Shown here in pieces: positions 8,904 to 17,307 of a DNA stretch of 40,786 nt; the first letter of the stretch is position 1, and every line of letters starts with the position of its first letter. Source of the stretch: Candidatus Zixiibacteriota bacterium. Its GTDB lineage: Bacteria; Zixibacteria; MSB-5A5; WJJR01. Under the pieces are notes generated by a model. It did not search any database and was not told the origin of the DNA. It was given only the letters and a program-made list of their open reading frames with translations. The translations under genes and the position numbers were made by a program. Location of the stretch: NCBI GenBank assembly GCA_036397555.1, contig DASWIS010000002.1, positions 1 through 40,786 of the forward strand, given 5' to 3'.

Positions 8904-11900
8904 TCAATTGATTACCGCGATCTTATACGGCGTCCCCTTGGTCTGGCCATTCACGACAAGCCGCAGGAGGTAGATACCGGAAGCCAGTTCTTCCACGTCA
9001 GCAGCACTCCACACGACATCGTGTGTGCCGCCGGAAAGGACGCCCCGATACGCCCTGGCAACCGTTCGCCCATGTATGTCGTGGACGATCAACTCGACTG
9101 GAATGGCCTGTTCCGATCCGATCACGCCAATGTCGACTCGGATCGTGGCGAGCGATCTGACGGGATTGGGAAACACAGCGACAATCCGCGAAGACCTGGG
9201 GACAGACGGCATCGCTTTCACTTCAATCTCGACGATTTCGGTATCAGCCAATGACGTGTCCTCGGCGATAAACCGGACAGAGTGATACCCGACCTGCTCT
9301 TCGTCCGGGGCAAACGAAAATGTCGCTACGCCATCGCCGTGGTCTACGAGCACAGCGTTATCAAGAGAATCGCCGAGTCGCAATACGATGCTGTCATCGT
9401 CCGGATCGCTGGCCCGGACTTCCAATTCGAGCGAATCGCCGAGAGTGATCGTCCGGCCACCGGTTGGTTCAAGCACCGGAGCGCGATTCGCGGGATGATC
9501 TGCGACAACATACTGTCCCTCGGGCGATGGGTTGCTGGTGTTCCCCATCGAGTCGGCTGCCACCACGACATAAAACGCAGAATCTCGGTCGGGCGGCAGT
9601 ATATCCGTCCAGCAAGTGTCATCGAACGGCACAGTTTCCTGCTGTTCCACGTCCATTGGCCAAAAGCCCGAATGCGTTCCACGACTAACCTTATACTCAC
9701 GCAAGTCACCCTCGTAACGACGACTCCAACAAACGGTGACCGCTGGACCTGCACCCGTCACGCTGATCGAGCCGGGAGCGAGGGGCGGAAAATCAGTGTA
9801 GTGGTAGGTGTTGCCACCCGGCCCACCCGTCCAGCCGATGTCGGAGCGCGAGCCGTCGACGTCGAGCACGGACGGGTCACCCGCGTCGATGAGCGGGCTA
9901 CCGTATTGCAGCTGGAAGAGCGAATCCGTCGTCAGCATCGGGTACAGATTCGTGTTTTCATAAGGGAAGATCTTGATCCGTTCGGGCGGATCGCCGGGAT
10001 AGATGTAGTAGAACGAGTCGACGGGCGGCCAGAAGGCATTGTAGGCATACGTAATCCATCCCGTGGAGTCACAGCCGTCGCACGAAAGACCGAATCGGAA
10101 GAGAGCTGGACTATCTAAGAAGATATTGTTGCGGATCGTGATCGTTTCAAAGTACCGCTGAAGCACTTCGGACCGCTGCGGGCCATGATCGCAGTCGATG
10201 AATGTATTGTTTTCGAGAGATCCAGTCGCATAGTACCAAATGACGGGATGTTGAGCCTGTCGGATGAGGTTATTGCGAATAGTGACCTGATTGGCGAACC
10301 CGACTTCAATTCCTGCTCGCGGACGAGCGTCACCCAGTAACGTGTTATCGCTTACGTTGTGCTCGATGAGAATGGTTCCCGCGCGGTAAACCGAGATTCC
10401 CCGCCCGGAAAAGCCTCCAGCAAATGTATTGTCATGAATCCAGGAGTGACCATTGCCGCAGATGATCCCGTCTCCCGCACCATGGATGAACTCGTTGTCA
10501 TGAATGTGACTTGTCCCCGAGCTTCCAAAGGAAGCATTGCACTCGACAAACCGGCATTCAGATACACTTATGGTACCGGCATAGTAGCCGAAAACGCCGT
10601 TAATGTGCATTACAGTGCTTCCTCTTGAAAACCGAAACTCCAGCCCAGAGACCGCATGGTCAAGGCTGCCACGAATCTCGATGATTTGCTCGGGGAACTC
10701 GTACGGGCCAGTCCAGTCCAGAGTGACTGAATCCCGTCCAACGCCGTGGAGAGAAACACCAGGTGCAATAAGGATCGTCGAATCGATTCCGTAGTATCCG
10801 GCATGAATTAGAATGGTATCGCCGACGGAGGTCGCCAATCGAGCCGCGTCGATCACACGATGGGCGGCTGTCTGGTAAGTCGCATATGGAGGGGTGTTCG
10901 AACCCAACGGCGAAACATGAATCGTCCGCGGTCTCACGCGCGGGCCGATCTGGATTCGAATGATCAACGTATCCTCGAAGGCTCCATCCGATGCGACCAA
11001 TAAGATCGTGACCTCCCCGACTTGCGACTCGTCCGGTGAGAAAACCAGTGATCCCTGCCCACTTCTCAGATCGGTGAAGGTGGCGTGGGCCGGCGGATCG
11101 AGGATCGACAGCGTCAGCGGATCGTCATCGGCGTCCGTCGCCATCACGGATAGGGTCAGCGTGTCACCCGCTACCACCTCCTGATCGGGTACAAGCTCCC
11201 AAACAGGCGGGTGGGGGTCAGTGTCGTAGGCAATCACGGCCGAGGGACCGCTCTCCTGGCCGGCGCTGTCGAACGCCGTGACGACATAGTAGACGACCTC
11301 CGGGGTTGCCTGATTGGTATCCCAAATCGCGGTGTCGGCGGCGGCGACCTCCTTCAGGGGGAGTGTCGTCTCATCCCAGAATCCGGGGCTCTCCCCGCGA
11401 TAAATTCGGTATCCGGCCAGATCGGTCTCCGGCCTGGCGCTCCATTGAACGTGCGCGACCACGTTCTGACCGACAGTGCGCAGTGATTCCGGCGCGAGTG
11501 GCGCGAGATCCGGGTAGCTATATGTGTATCCCTGCGGCCCGCCGGTCCAGCCGATGTCGGAGCGGGAGCCGTCGGCATCCAGGATCGAGGGGTCGCCGGC
11601 GTCGATCAGGGGGCTGCTGTATTGCAGCTGGAAGAGCGAATCCGTCGTCAGCATCGGGTACAGATTCGTGTTTTCATAAGGGAATATCTTGATCCGTTCG
11701 GGCGGATCGCCGGGGTAGATGTAGTAGAACGAGTCGACCGGTAGCCAGAATGCATTGTAGGCATACGTAATCCATCCCGTGGAGTCACAGCCGTCACAGG
11801 ACAAACCGAACTGGAAGGCAGCACGGTTATTAAGGAACAGATTGTTGCACATCGACAGCGTCTCAAAATAGCGCTGCAAGACGGTTGAGAGCAGTGCCCC

Positions 11901-12731
11901 ACGGTCACCGTCGATGATCGTGTTGTTCTCCACCACGCCTGATGCGTAGTACCAGAGGATCGGGTGCTTGACTTGCCGGATGAGGTTATTGCGGATTGTG
12001 ACCGAGTTCACGAAATTGACGTAAATCGCCGCATGTGGGCGACCACCCCCAGGTCGAGTGTTGTCAAACACATTTCGTTCGATAAGGACGGTTCCGGCAT
12101 CAGAGACGAGAAGGCCCTCCTCGGCGCTGGTAGTTTCTCCGACAAATAGATTGTCATGAATCCACGCGTACGTGCTATGAGCGCGAACTCCCCGCGCTCG
12201 CTGGTGAAAGAACTCATTGTCATACACAAATGCCCGGGTGTTTCCCCCCAGCACAACGGCAAACCCATTGATCCTACAATCCCGCACGGTCACCGTGTCG
12301 AACTCGGGGAAATTATGGCCGTACAGAGCGTACCCATTCAAGTTGTGATGACTGAATGGGAATCTCAGGCTCATCCCAGCCACCTCATTTTTACCGACGA
12401 GTCTAGCCATGATGCTTGAGCCATAGCTCTCGTCCGTCCAGTCGATCAGGGCTGAGTCGCGATGCACGCCGAGCCAAGTCACACCGCGTTGAATGATCAA
12501 TGTCGTATCGACTGAGTACGTCCCTGCGTGCACCAGGATCGTGTCCTGGTCACTGATGGCCAAACGCGCAGCGTCGATCACGCGATGGGCGGCAGTAGCG
12601 TATGTCTCGTACGGCGGCGTATTCGATCCCAACGGCGAAACGTGGTAGGTTGCCGCGCCTCCGCGACCGGGCAGTAGAATTGCAAACCCGTACAGGGCCA
12701 ACATTGCCAGCCGTCGCGTCATCCGCCCCAT
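8904..12731 (-). CDS. Secreted duplicated beta-helix/Fn3/Ig protein with a T9SS-like C-terminal domain
   Basis: 1275 residues with a signal peptide (LAMLALYGFAILLPGRGGAA). The protein is a two-copy array. Copy 1 begins TYHVSPLGSNTPPY (about residue 28) and copy 2 TIHVSPLGSNTPPY (about 601). Each has a right-handed parallel beta-helix with many N-x-I/V turns (about 370 residues), a fibronectin-III-like domain (L.GYRIYRGESPGFW; LREYKVSRGTHSGFW) and a cadherin/Ig-like domain (DADDDPL; DPDDDSI). The last ~90 residues (VFPNPVRSLATIRV ... HDIHGR ... SGIYLLRLVVNG) match FCB C-terminal sorting domains of the type used by type IX secretion. Beta-helices of this sort often bind or cleave polysaccharides, but I see no catalytic residues, so an adhesive role is equally possible. 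The start may be the second ATG (12722). Confidence 0.85.
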   Translation of the reverse strand: MGRMTRRLAMLALYGFAILLPGRGGAATYHVSPLGSNTPPYETYATAAHRVIDAARLAISDQDTILVHAGTYSVDTTLIIQRGVTWLGVHRDSALIDWTDESYGSSIMARLVGKNEVAGMSLRFPFSHHNLNGYALYGHNFPEFDTVTVRDCRINGFAVVLGGNTRAFVYDNEFFHQRARGVRAHSTYAWIHDNLFVGETTSAEEGLLVSDAGTVLIERNVFDNTRPGGGRPHAAIYVNFVNSVTIRNNLIRQVKHPILWYYASGVVENNTIIDGDRGALLSTVLQRYFETLSMCNNLFLNNRAAFQFGLSCDGCDSTGWITYAYNAFWLPVDSFYYIYPGDPPERIKIFPYENTNLYPMLTTDSLFQLQYSSPLIDAGDPSILDADGSRSDIGWTGGPQGYTYSYPDLAPLAPESLRTVGQNVVAHVQWSARPETDLAGYRIYRGESPGFWDETTLPLKEVAAADTAIWDTNQATPEVVYYVVTAFDSAGQESGPSAVIAYDTDPHPPVWELVPDQEVVAGDTLTLSVMATDADDDPLTLSILDPPAHATFTDLRSGQGSLVFSPDESQVGEVTILLVASDGAFEDTLIIRIQIGPRVRPRTIHVSPLGSNTPPYATYQTAAHRVIDAARLATSVGDTILIHAGYYGIDSTILIAPGVSLHGVGRDSVTLDWTGPYEFPEQIIEIRGSLDHAVSGLEFRFSRGSTVMHINGVFGYYAGTISVSECRFVECNASFGSSGTSHIHDNEFIHGAGDGIICGNGHSWIHDNTFAGGFSGRGISVYRAGTILIEHNVSDNTLLGDARPRAGIEVGFANQVTIRNNLIRQAQHPVIWYYATGSLENNTFIDCDHGPQRSEVLQRYFETITIRNNIFLDSPALFRFGLSCDGCDSTGWITYAYNAFWPPVDSFYYIYPGDPPERIKIFPYENTNLYPMLTTDSLFQLQYGSPLIDAGDPSVLDVDGSRSDIGWTGGPGGNTYHYTDFPPLAPGSISVTGAGPAVTVCWSRRYEGDLREYKVSRGTHSGFWPMDVEQQETVPFDDTCWTDILPPDRDSAFYVVVAADSMGNTSNPSPEGQYVVADHPANRAPVLEPTGGRTITLGDSLELEVRASDPDDDSIVLRLGDSLDNAVLVDHGDGVATFSFAPDEEQVGYHSVRFIAEDTSLADTEIVEIEVKAMPSVPRSSRIVAVFPNPVRSLATIRVDIGVIGSEQAIPVELIVHDIHGRTVARAYRGVLSGGTHDVVWSAADVEELASGIYLLRLVVNGQTKGTPYKIAVIN
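9903..10100 (-). repeat. Near-identical internal DNA repeat, copy 2 (partner 11619-11816)
   Basis: This stretch aligns with 11619-11816 with only about 15-20 mismatches, including an identical run longer than 50 bp. The surrounding parts of the duplicated beta-helices are far more diverged. The spacing is 1716 bp, or 572 codons. It encodes the last turns of the helix, through GWITYAYNAFW. Confidence 0.9.
11619..11816 (-). repeat. Near-identical internal DNA repeat, copy 1 (partner 9903-10100)
   Basis: Partner of 9903-10100 in the same gene. Both encode FQLQY.SPLIDAGDPS, the intervening helix turns and GWITYAYNAFW. The nearly unchanged DNA, including synonymous positions, suggests recent gene conversion or strong local constraint. 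Confidence 0.9.
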
Positions 12732-12861
12732 AATCGTGCCTGCAAGTCCGCTCTATCAGCAATCTACCCGGCCTTGCGACCTTGGCAAGCGGCCGTTGAT
12801 TGCCGAAGGCGATGGCTGTCACTATCTTTCGCCCGGGGCAGGGGCTGACACAGGACACGGC

Positions 12862-13425
12862 ATGGCGATTACACCGGAAAACGACCCCCGCACGGCGATG
12901 CGTCGGCAGGACCGCGCGGTCGAGGACGACGCGTGGATCAGGAAGTTTCTCGCGCGCTCGCCACAGGGGATCACGGCGACGGTGCATGACGGTCAGCCGT
13001 ACCTCAATATCAACACGTTTGTCTACGACGAGTCGACGCACTCGATCTACATGCACACCGCCGGATCGGGACGATTGCGTACCAATGTCGATGCCGATGA
13101 ACGCGTGTGTTTCTGTGTCAGCGCGATGGGGCGTCTGCTTCCGGCTGACACGGCGCGCGAACTGAGCGTCGAGTACGACAGCGTCATGATCTTCGGACGC
13201 GGGACGATTGTCACCGACACGGAATTGGCCCGCGCGAAGATGCTGATGTTGATCGAGAAGTACTTCCCGCACCTGCGGCCGGGCACAGATTACCGCCCGA
13301 TCACGCAGCAGGAGATTGAAGAGATCAGCGTGTACCGCATCGCCATCGAATCATGGAGCGCCAAGCGCAAGGTCGCGCCGACGGATTTCCCGGGAGCGTT
13401 TGAGTTTGCGGCGGGGTCGATCTAA
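12862..13425 (+). CDS. Pyridoxamine 5'-phosphate oxidase-like (NimA-type) flavin-binding protein
   Basis: 187 residues from ATG 12862, chosen because AGGA lies 6 nt upstream; the frame stays open further upstream, but that part is low-complexity and not protein-like. The sequence has the split-barrel flavoprotein pattern: GITATVHDGQPYLN (about residues 35-48), SIYMHTAGSGRLRTNV (about 59-74), VCFCVSA (about 79-85) and YDSVMIFGRG (about 101-110), then a C-terminal helix and YRIAIESW. Family knowledge: such proteins bind FMN, F420 or haem and include 5-nitroimidazole reductases and general flavin-nucleotide-binding proteins. The substrate cannot be read from the sequence. The gene stands alone between two minus-strand secreted-protein genes. 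Confidence 0.85.
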   Translation: MAITPENDPRTAMRRQDRAVEDDAWIRKFLARSPQGITATVHDGQPYLNINTFVYDESTHSIYMHTAGSGRLRTNVDADERVCFCVSAMGRLLPADTARELSVEYDSVMIFGRGTIVTDTELARAKMLMLIEKYFPHLRPGTDYRPITQQEIEEISVYRIAIESWSAKRKVAPTDFPGAFEFAAGSI

Positions 13426-13463
13426 TCACAGTTCAAGCATTCCCCAAGGTCCGGGCCATCCAT

Positions 13464-15170
13464 CTACGCGCACGGGTCGCAGTACACCGTCGCCGGGTCG
13501 GCGGCGCGAAAGGCCACATCGACCAGTTTCACCACGTCGAAGACGTTGGTCACGTTGTCGCACGTCACATCGGTTGTCTGACGCGGACACGCCGGGTTCG
13601 GATCTGGTACCGGCGCTCCCGCGCGGAACGCGACATCGACTCCTTTGACGACGTCGAACACGTTCACGACACTGTCGCAAACCGGGTCGCCGTGGCAGTC
13701 GCACGCGCACGAAGCCGCGATGTTGATGAGAATCATGGCAATGTTGGACAGGTCTTCGCCGTCATTGGCCTGGTAGAGAATGGTATCGAGACCGAGGTAG
13801 TCAGTATCGGGTGTGTAGTCGAATGCCCCTGTGCCCGCGTCGAAATTATCGATCGAACCGTGGAGCGGGCCAGCCGTGTGTGCGATTGTCCAACTGACGT
13901 CGTCGACATCGGTCACCGGCATCGGGGGCGTTCCGAACTGCGTATTGACAAGAGTGAACATGAAGGCATCGTCGGCCACCGGCGGATCGTTGACCGGCGC
14001 CACCAACACGCGCCATACCCCGGTGTCGGGCGGCGCGATCCCGTCGGTCACCGCGAAGTACAGCGAGTCGTCGCCGAAGAAGTCGGGGTCCGGCGCATAG
14101 GTGAAGTTTCCCATCGTAGGGAGCAGCGATTGCACTTCGCCATGAAACGGACCGGCAACGATGGAATAGGTCAGCGGATCACCATCGGGATCGAGCGCCT
14201 GCAGATTGGCCGCAAGGGGGACATCTTCGACGCCGGACGCGGTTGAGTCGCGTGCCTCCGGCGGGTCGGTGACTTCGGTGACCGTGATCTCAACCCCTTG
14301 GGAGTCGGCCAAGGCACCATCGGAGGCGATGACCAGGACATTGTAAACACCCGATTGTGTAAATCCGGGTGTCCACATGAAGCTGCCGGTTCCGTCACCG
14401 GGGCTATTAAACGATGCGCCCAGCGGTAGATTTTCGGCGGACAACTCCATCGGGTCGCCGTTGGCGTCGTCGGCGACGGCTGCGATCAGAAGCGTCTGGC
14501 CTTCATTGACGACCGCGTCGTCAATGGGCTCCAGGATCGGGGCCTGCGGCGGGCAGTCGATCGTTTCGGCCGGATCGCCATTGGGCTGCGGCGATGGCGT
14601 GCCGATGGCATAGTCAGTTGAATTGTCGCTGATCTGCGGCGGGAAGACGATGCGCGTGCGCACCAGCGACTGGCAGCCGTTGCTCGGCAATGCCAGCGCG
14701 GGCGTCCCGAACCCGGTGTTGCTGCCGGTGTAGTTGCCGTATGCGACCGCATCGACATAATCAGTACCGGGCGGATCCAGCCGAAATACCAGCCGTCCAT
14801 CCGTGATGGGAATCGAATTGTCGGGAATAATGAAGTCGGGCGGGTTGATCATGTCGGCAGCCACCGCCGCGGTCGCCAGCAGGACCGTCTCGTTGAGCCC
14901 GAGAGCTGGAAACGATGCGGTAAAGTCGTGCACCAGCGTCTCGGTGGTCCCAGTCGCATCAAACGCTGTAATCCGCACCGGCGACAGGTTGGTCTGGCCG
15001 CTTAATTTGGCGATCAACTCAACGTATTGCCTGGTCCCATCAGCGTTTGTGTGGATTTCGTTAAATCCAATCCGGTGAAAGGACTGCGGGTCCGCCCATG
15101 TGGTCGTGTGCATGAGCAATACTGCCGTCAGCGACAGCGTCGTGCTCCGGAATCCAAGACGATGGCGCAT
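13464..15170 (-). CDS. Secreted lamin-tail / cadherin-like / dockerin protein
   Basis: About 568 residues. ATG 15170 is preferred because GGGAGG lies about 4 nt upstream; ATG 15182 overlaps that site. A signal peptide (STTLSLTAVLLMHTTTWA) is followed by a lamin-tail-like domain (residues ~30-185: IGFNEIHTNADGTRQYVEL, LALPSNGCQSLVR). Then come a putative-Ig (He_PIG) domain (DDANGDPMELSAENLPLG), two cadherin-like tandem domains (DPDGDPLTYSIVAGP and FTYAPDPDFFGDDSLYF; FDYTPDTDYLGLDTILY) and a C-terminal Cys-flanked dockerin pair (VVNVFDVVKGVDVAFR; VTNVFDVVKLVDVAFR). Family knowledge: lamin-tail domains occur in secreted nucleases and adhesins, but no nuclease motif is present. The dockerin pair closely resembles the end of the SBBP protein (1655-6811). 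Likely a cell-surface or extracellular-complex component. Confidence 0.85.
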   Translation of the reverse strand: MRHRLGFRSTTLSLTAVLLMHTTTWADPQSFHRIGFNEIHTNADGTRQYVELIAKLSGQTNLSPVRITAFDATGTTETLVHDFTASFPALGLNETVLLATAAVAADMINPPDFIIPDNSIPITDGRLVFRLDPPGTDYVDAVAYGNYTGSNTGFGTPALALPSNGCQSLVRTRIVFPPQISDNSTDYAIGTPSPQPNGDPAETIDCPPQAPILEPIDDAVVNEGQTLLIAAVADDANGDPMELSAENLPLGASFNSPGDGTGSFMWTPGFTQSGVYNVLVIASDGALADSQGVEITVTEVTDPPEARDSTASGVEDVPLAANLQALDPDGDPLTYSIVAGPFHGEVQSLLPTMGNFTYAPDPDFFGDDSLYFAVTDGIAPPDTGVWRVLVAPVNDPPVADDAFMFTLVNTQFGTPPMPVTDVDDVSWTIAHTAGPLHGSIDNFDAGTGAFDYTPDTDYLGLDTILYQANDGEDLSNIAMILINIAASCACDCHGDPVCDSVVNVFDVVKGVDVAFRAGAPVPDPNPACPRQTTDVTCDNVTNVFDVVKLVDVAFRAADPATVYCDPCA

Positions 15171-15366
15171 ACATCCTCCCATAATCTGTTCGACCCACTG
15201 CGCGGGTGCTTTGATTGTAAGTCAACTCTTTGGCCGGACACCCGGAAACGAGTGACCAGGGTCGGTAACTGAACTCTCTGAGGAATTTAAACACCGAGGA
15301 GAGGGTTTTCCAAGCCAAAACCGATGGGCGAGGGCGTCGCGCCTTGGCCGATAATCCGTCACGGTC

Positions 15367-16401
15367 TCAATCGTCGGTCCCTGCGGGCCGTCGTTGTTCC
15401 CGTTTGATGCGCGCGCGTGAAGTATTGTGCTCGTCGAGCGTGCGGGAAAAGACATGCCCGCCGCCGCCGTCAGCGACGAAATACAATTCGTCGGTCGAGT
15501 CGGGATACAGTGCGGCGAGGACCGACGCCTTCCCCGGATTGCCGATCGGCCCCGGCGGCAGGCCGGTGTGACGGTAGGTGTTGTACGGCGAGTCGATCTC
15601 CAGATCGCGCGTGAGCAGCGTCTGCCCCGGTGCCAGGCCGCCCATCGCGTAGATAACGGTGGGATCGCATTGCAACAGCATCCCGCGTCGGAGCCGATTG
15701 TGAAACACGGCCGCGATCCGCGCGCGCTCCGGGTGAGAGGCGGTCTCCGCTTCGACCATCGATGCCAGTGTCAGGATGTCATGGCGTGTCATGCCCAGTA
15801 CGTTCATCTGAACAAGTACAGAGTCGGCGAATATAGCCGACATGTGATCGATCATTGTCGCCAGTACGGTCGTCGGTTCAACTCCCCACGCAAACGAATA
15901 TGTCTCGGGCAGCACATACCCTTCGAGTGACGTGGTCGGGATGTTTAAGCGATGCAGGAGATCGGGGTCATCAGCAAGTGTGAGAAACACTTTCGATTCA
16001 AACTCCATCTTCACCGACAAGTGCTCCGCAATCTGCGCGAGCGTCCATCCCTCCGGTATCGTGACGGTGACGATCTCGGAGCGACCTGCGGCCAGATCAT
16101 TGAGAATCGAGTTGATCGATGCCGATTCGGAAAACTTGTAGCGGCCCGGCTTGAGCCGACGGTCCAAACCGCGGAGGCGGGCCATCGCCACAAACGCGAG
16201 GCGCGACCTGAGGATTCCGACGGAATCCAACTGCAGCGCAATCTGCCGCGCTCCGGCGCCGACAGCCACATCGATGACGATCGACTCATGCAGATCGATT
16301 GGCCGGGTTGCCCAAAACGTAAATGCGCCGACGGCAACGCAGAGCAAGACAACGGTCGCGGCAACGAAGCGCCACAATAATGGGATGTGCCAGTGGATCA
16401 T
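15367..16401 (-). CDS. mltG: Endolytic murein transglycosylase MltG
   Basis: 344 residues. MltG is an inner-membrane enzyme that cuts nascent glycan strands and sets peptidoglycan strand length. A single N-terminal membrane helix (residues 10-30) is followed by a LysM-like region with KPGRYKFSES (about 84-93) and IPEGWTLAQIAEHL (about 115-128). The YceG core includes LEGYVLPETYSF (159-170), catalytic Glu217 in ILTLASMVEAE, the FHNRL motif (233-237) and DSPYNTYRHTGLPPGPIGNP. Family residues are all present and the length is normal. It lies downstream of ruvX and a 50-residue membrane protein on the same strand, separated from the latter by 3 nt. An operon linking wall synthesis with ruvX is common in bacteria. 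Confidence 0.96.
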   Translation of the reverse strand: MIHWHIPLLWRFVAATVVLLCVAVGAFTFWATRPIDLHESIVIDVAVGAGARQIALQLDSVGILRSRLAFVAMARLRGLDRRLKPGRYKFSESASINSILNDLAAGRSEIVTVTIPEGWTLAQIAEHLSVKMEFESKVFLTLADDPDLLHRLNIPTTSLEGYVLPETYSFAWGVEPTTVLATMIDHMSAIFADSVLVQMNVLGMTRHDILTLASMVEAETASHPERARIAAVFHNRLRRGMLLQCDPTVIYAMGGLAPGQTLLTRDLEIDSPYNTYRHTGLPPGPIGNPGKASVLAALYPDSTDELYFVADGGGGHVFSRTLDEHNTSRARIKREQRRPAGTDD

Positions 16402-16404
16402 CGC

Positions 16405-16557
16405 TCACTCCAACCCGGCGCGTTTGCGGGCGGCGCGTAAAGTCAAGCGGTCGGCGAGACGGATCACCAACGAAGGAAGAAACAGGACGACCACGAGCGC
16501 GACCGCAACTATTGCACGCAGCCAGTCGCCGATCCGTTCTTTAAGTGTCATCCTCAT
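16405..16557 (-). CDS. Tiny single-pass membrane protein between ruvX and mltG
   Basis: 50 residues from ATG 16557 (48 from ATG 16551). The sequence is KERIGDWLRA, a long hydrophobic helix (about residues 15-35, VALVVVLFLPSLVI), then a basic tail (RLADRLTLRAARKR). The start codon lies inside the end of ruvX, overlapping its stop in another frame, and the stop lies 3 nt before mltG, so the gene fits tightly into the operon. No homologue is recognised. Its position suggests an assembly or regulatory partner of MltG, but that is inference. The main alternative is a chance frame; the membrane helix with a positive-inside tail argues against it. Confidence 0.55.
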   Translation of the reverse strand: MRMTLKERIGDWLRAIVAVALVVVLFLPSLVIRLADRLTLRAARKRAGLE

Positions 16558-17035
16558 CAAACTCATCGTCGAGCTCACCGTGGGATGGCGCCGAGCGGTC
16601 GAGGTAGTGACGCAGGAGCAGCTCGGCCGCGATGCGGTCGATCGTGCCTTTGTTACCCTTGATTCGCTTTCCGGTCGAATGAAGGATGCGTTGCGCCTCT
16701 TCAGAGGAGAATCGTTCATCGAGTGTTTCGACCGGAACGCCGGCGGCGCGTTGCAGTCGCTCGACGAATCGCTCGACCTCGTCGGTCATCGGCCCGTGAT
16801 CACCGGACGTCAGAAGCGGCAGCCCGACGACAATGCGATCATACTCCCACTGACGCCGCCCCTCGGCGATAAGACGCACTGCGTGGTCGGCATCGCGAAC
16901 GATCAGCGTCTCCAGCCCGCTGGCGATTGTGCCGGTCGGATCGGAAATCGCCAACCCGACCCGTCGTCGGCCATAGTCGACCGCCAGGACCCTGCCGCTC
17001 GGATCATTCGGCCATGAAGCGGTCGCGCACATCAA
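16541..17035 (-). CDS. ruvX: YqgF/RuvX Holliday-junction-resolvase-like nuclease
   Basis: 164 residues with an RNase H-like fold. The N-terminal strand reads VLAVDYGRRRVGLAISD, with Asp20 as the first metal ligand. Then come IVVGLPLLTSG (conserved GLP), VETLDERFSSEEA (DERxxS/T motif) and the final TIDRIAAELLLRHYLD with the conserved Asp. Family knowledge: YqgF is needed for processing the 5' end of pre-16S rRNA and may act on Holliday junctions. The length is slightly above the usual ~140 because of an N-terminal extension, so a start closer to VLAVDYG is possible. It is the first gene of the ruvX / small membrane protein / mltG operon. Confidence 0.95.
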   Translation of the reverse strand: MMCATASWPNDPSGRVLAVDYGRRRVGLAISDPTGTIASGLETLIVRDADHAVRLIAEGRRQWEYDRIVVGLPLLTSGDHGPMTDEVERFVERLQRAAGVPVETLDERFSSEEAQRILHSTGKRIKGNKGTIDRIAAELLLRHYLDRSAPSHGELDDEFDEDDT

Positions 17036-17307
17036 CTATAACCTAACGCTTCGAATCGTCTGCGGGCACAGGCAAATCACGCCGCCTGAGACCGACTACA
17101 CTGCATCGGTTTGCAGAGTCTGGTGACCGCGCTGCATGCACGAAGTGCCATTGGGCCAAGTTTCGGCCGCGCTCATGACGATTGCAATCTGACGTGCCCG
17201 AACATCAAGGGGTAAGCGAACTTGGAATGTTGCGAATGTCCGACATAAATCGGGCCGCTGCCGTCGTATGAACCCAAGACGGCACTGGGGTTGCACTTGC
17301 CTCAATC

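Noticed and set aside
12736-12861. N-terminal extension of the PNPOx-like protein to GTG 12736
   Set aside because: The added residues are unlike the family, while ATG 12862 has AGGA at a good distance and gives the normal length.
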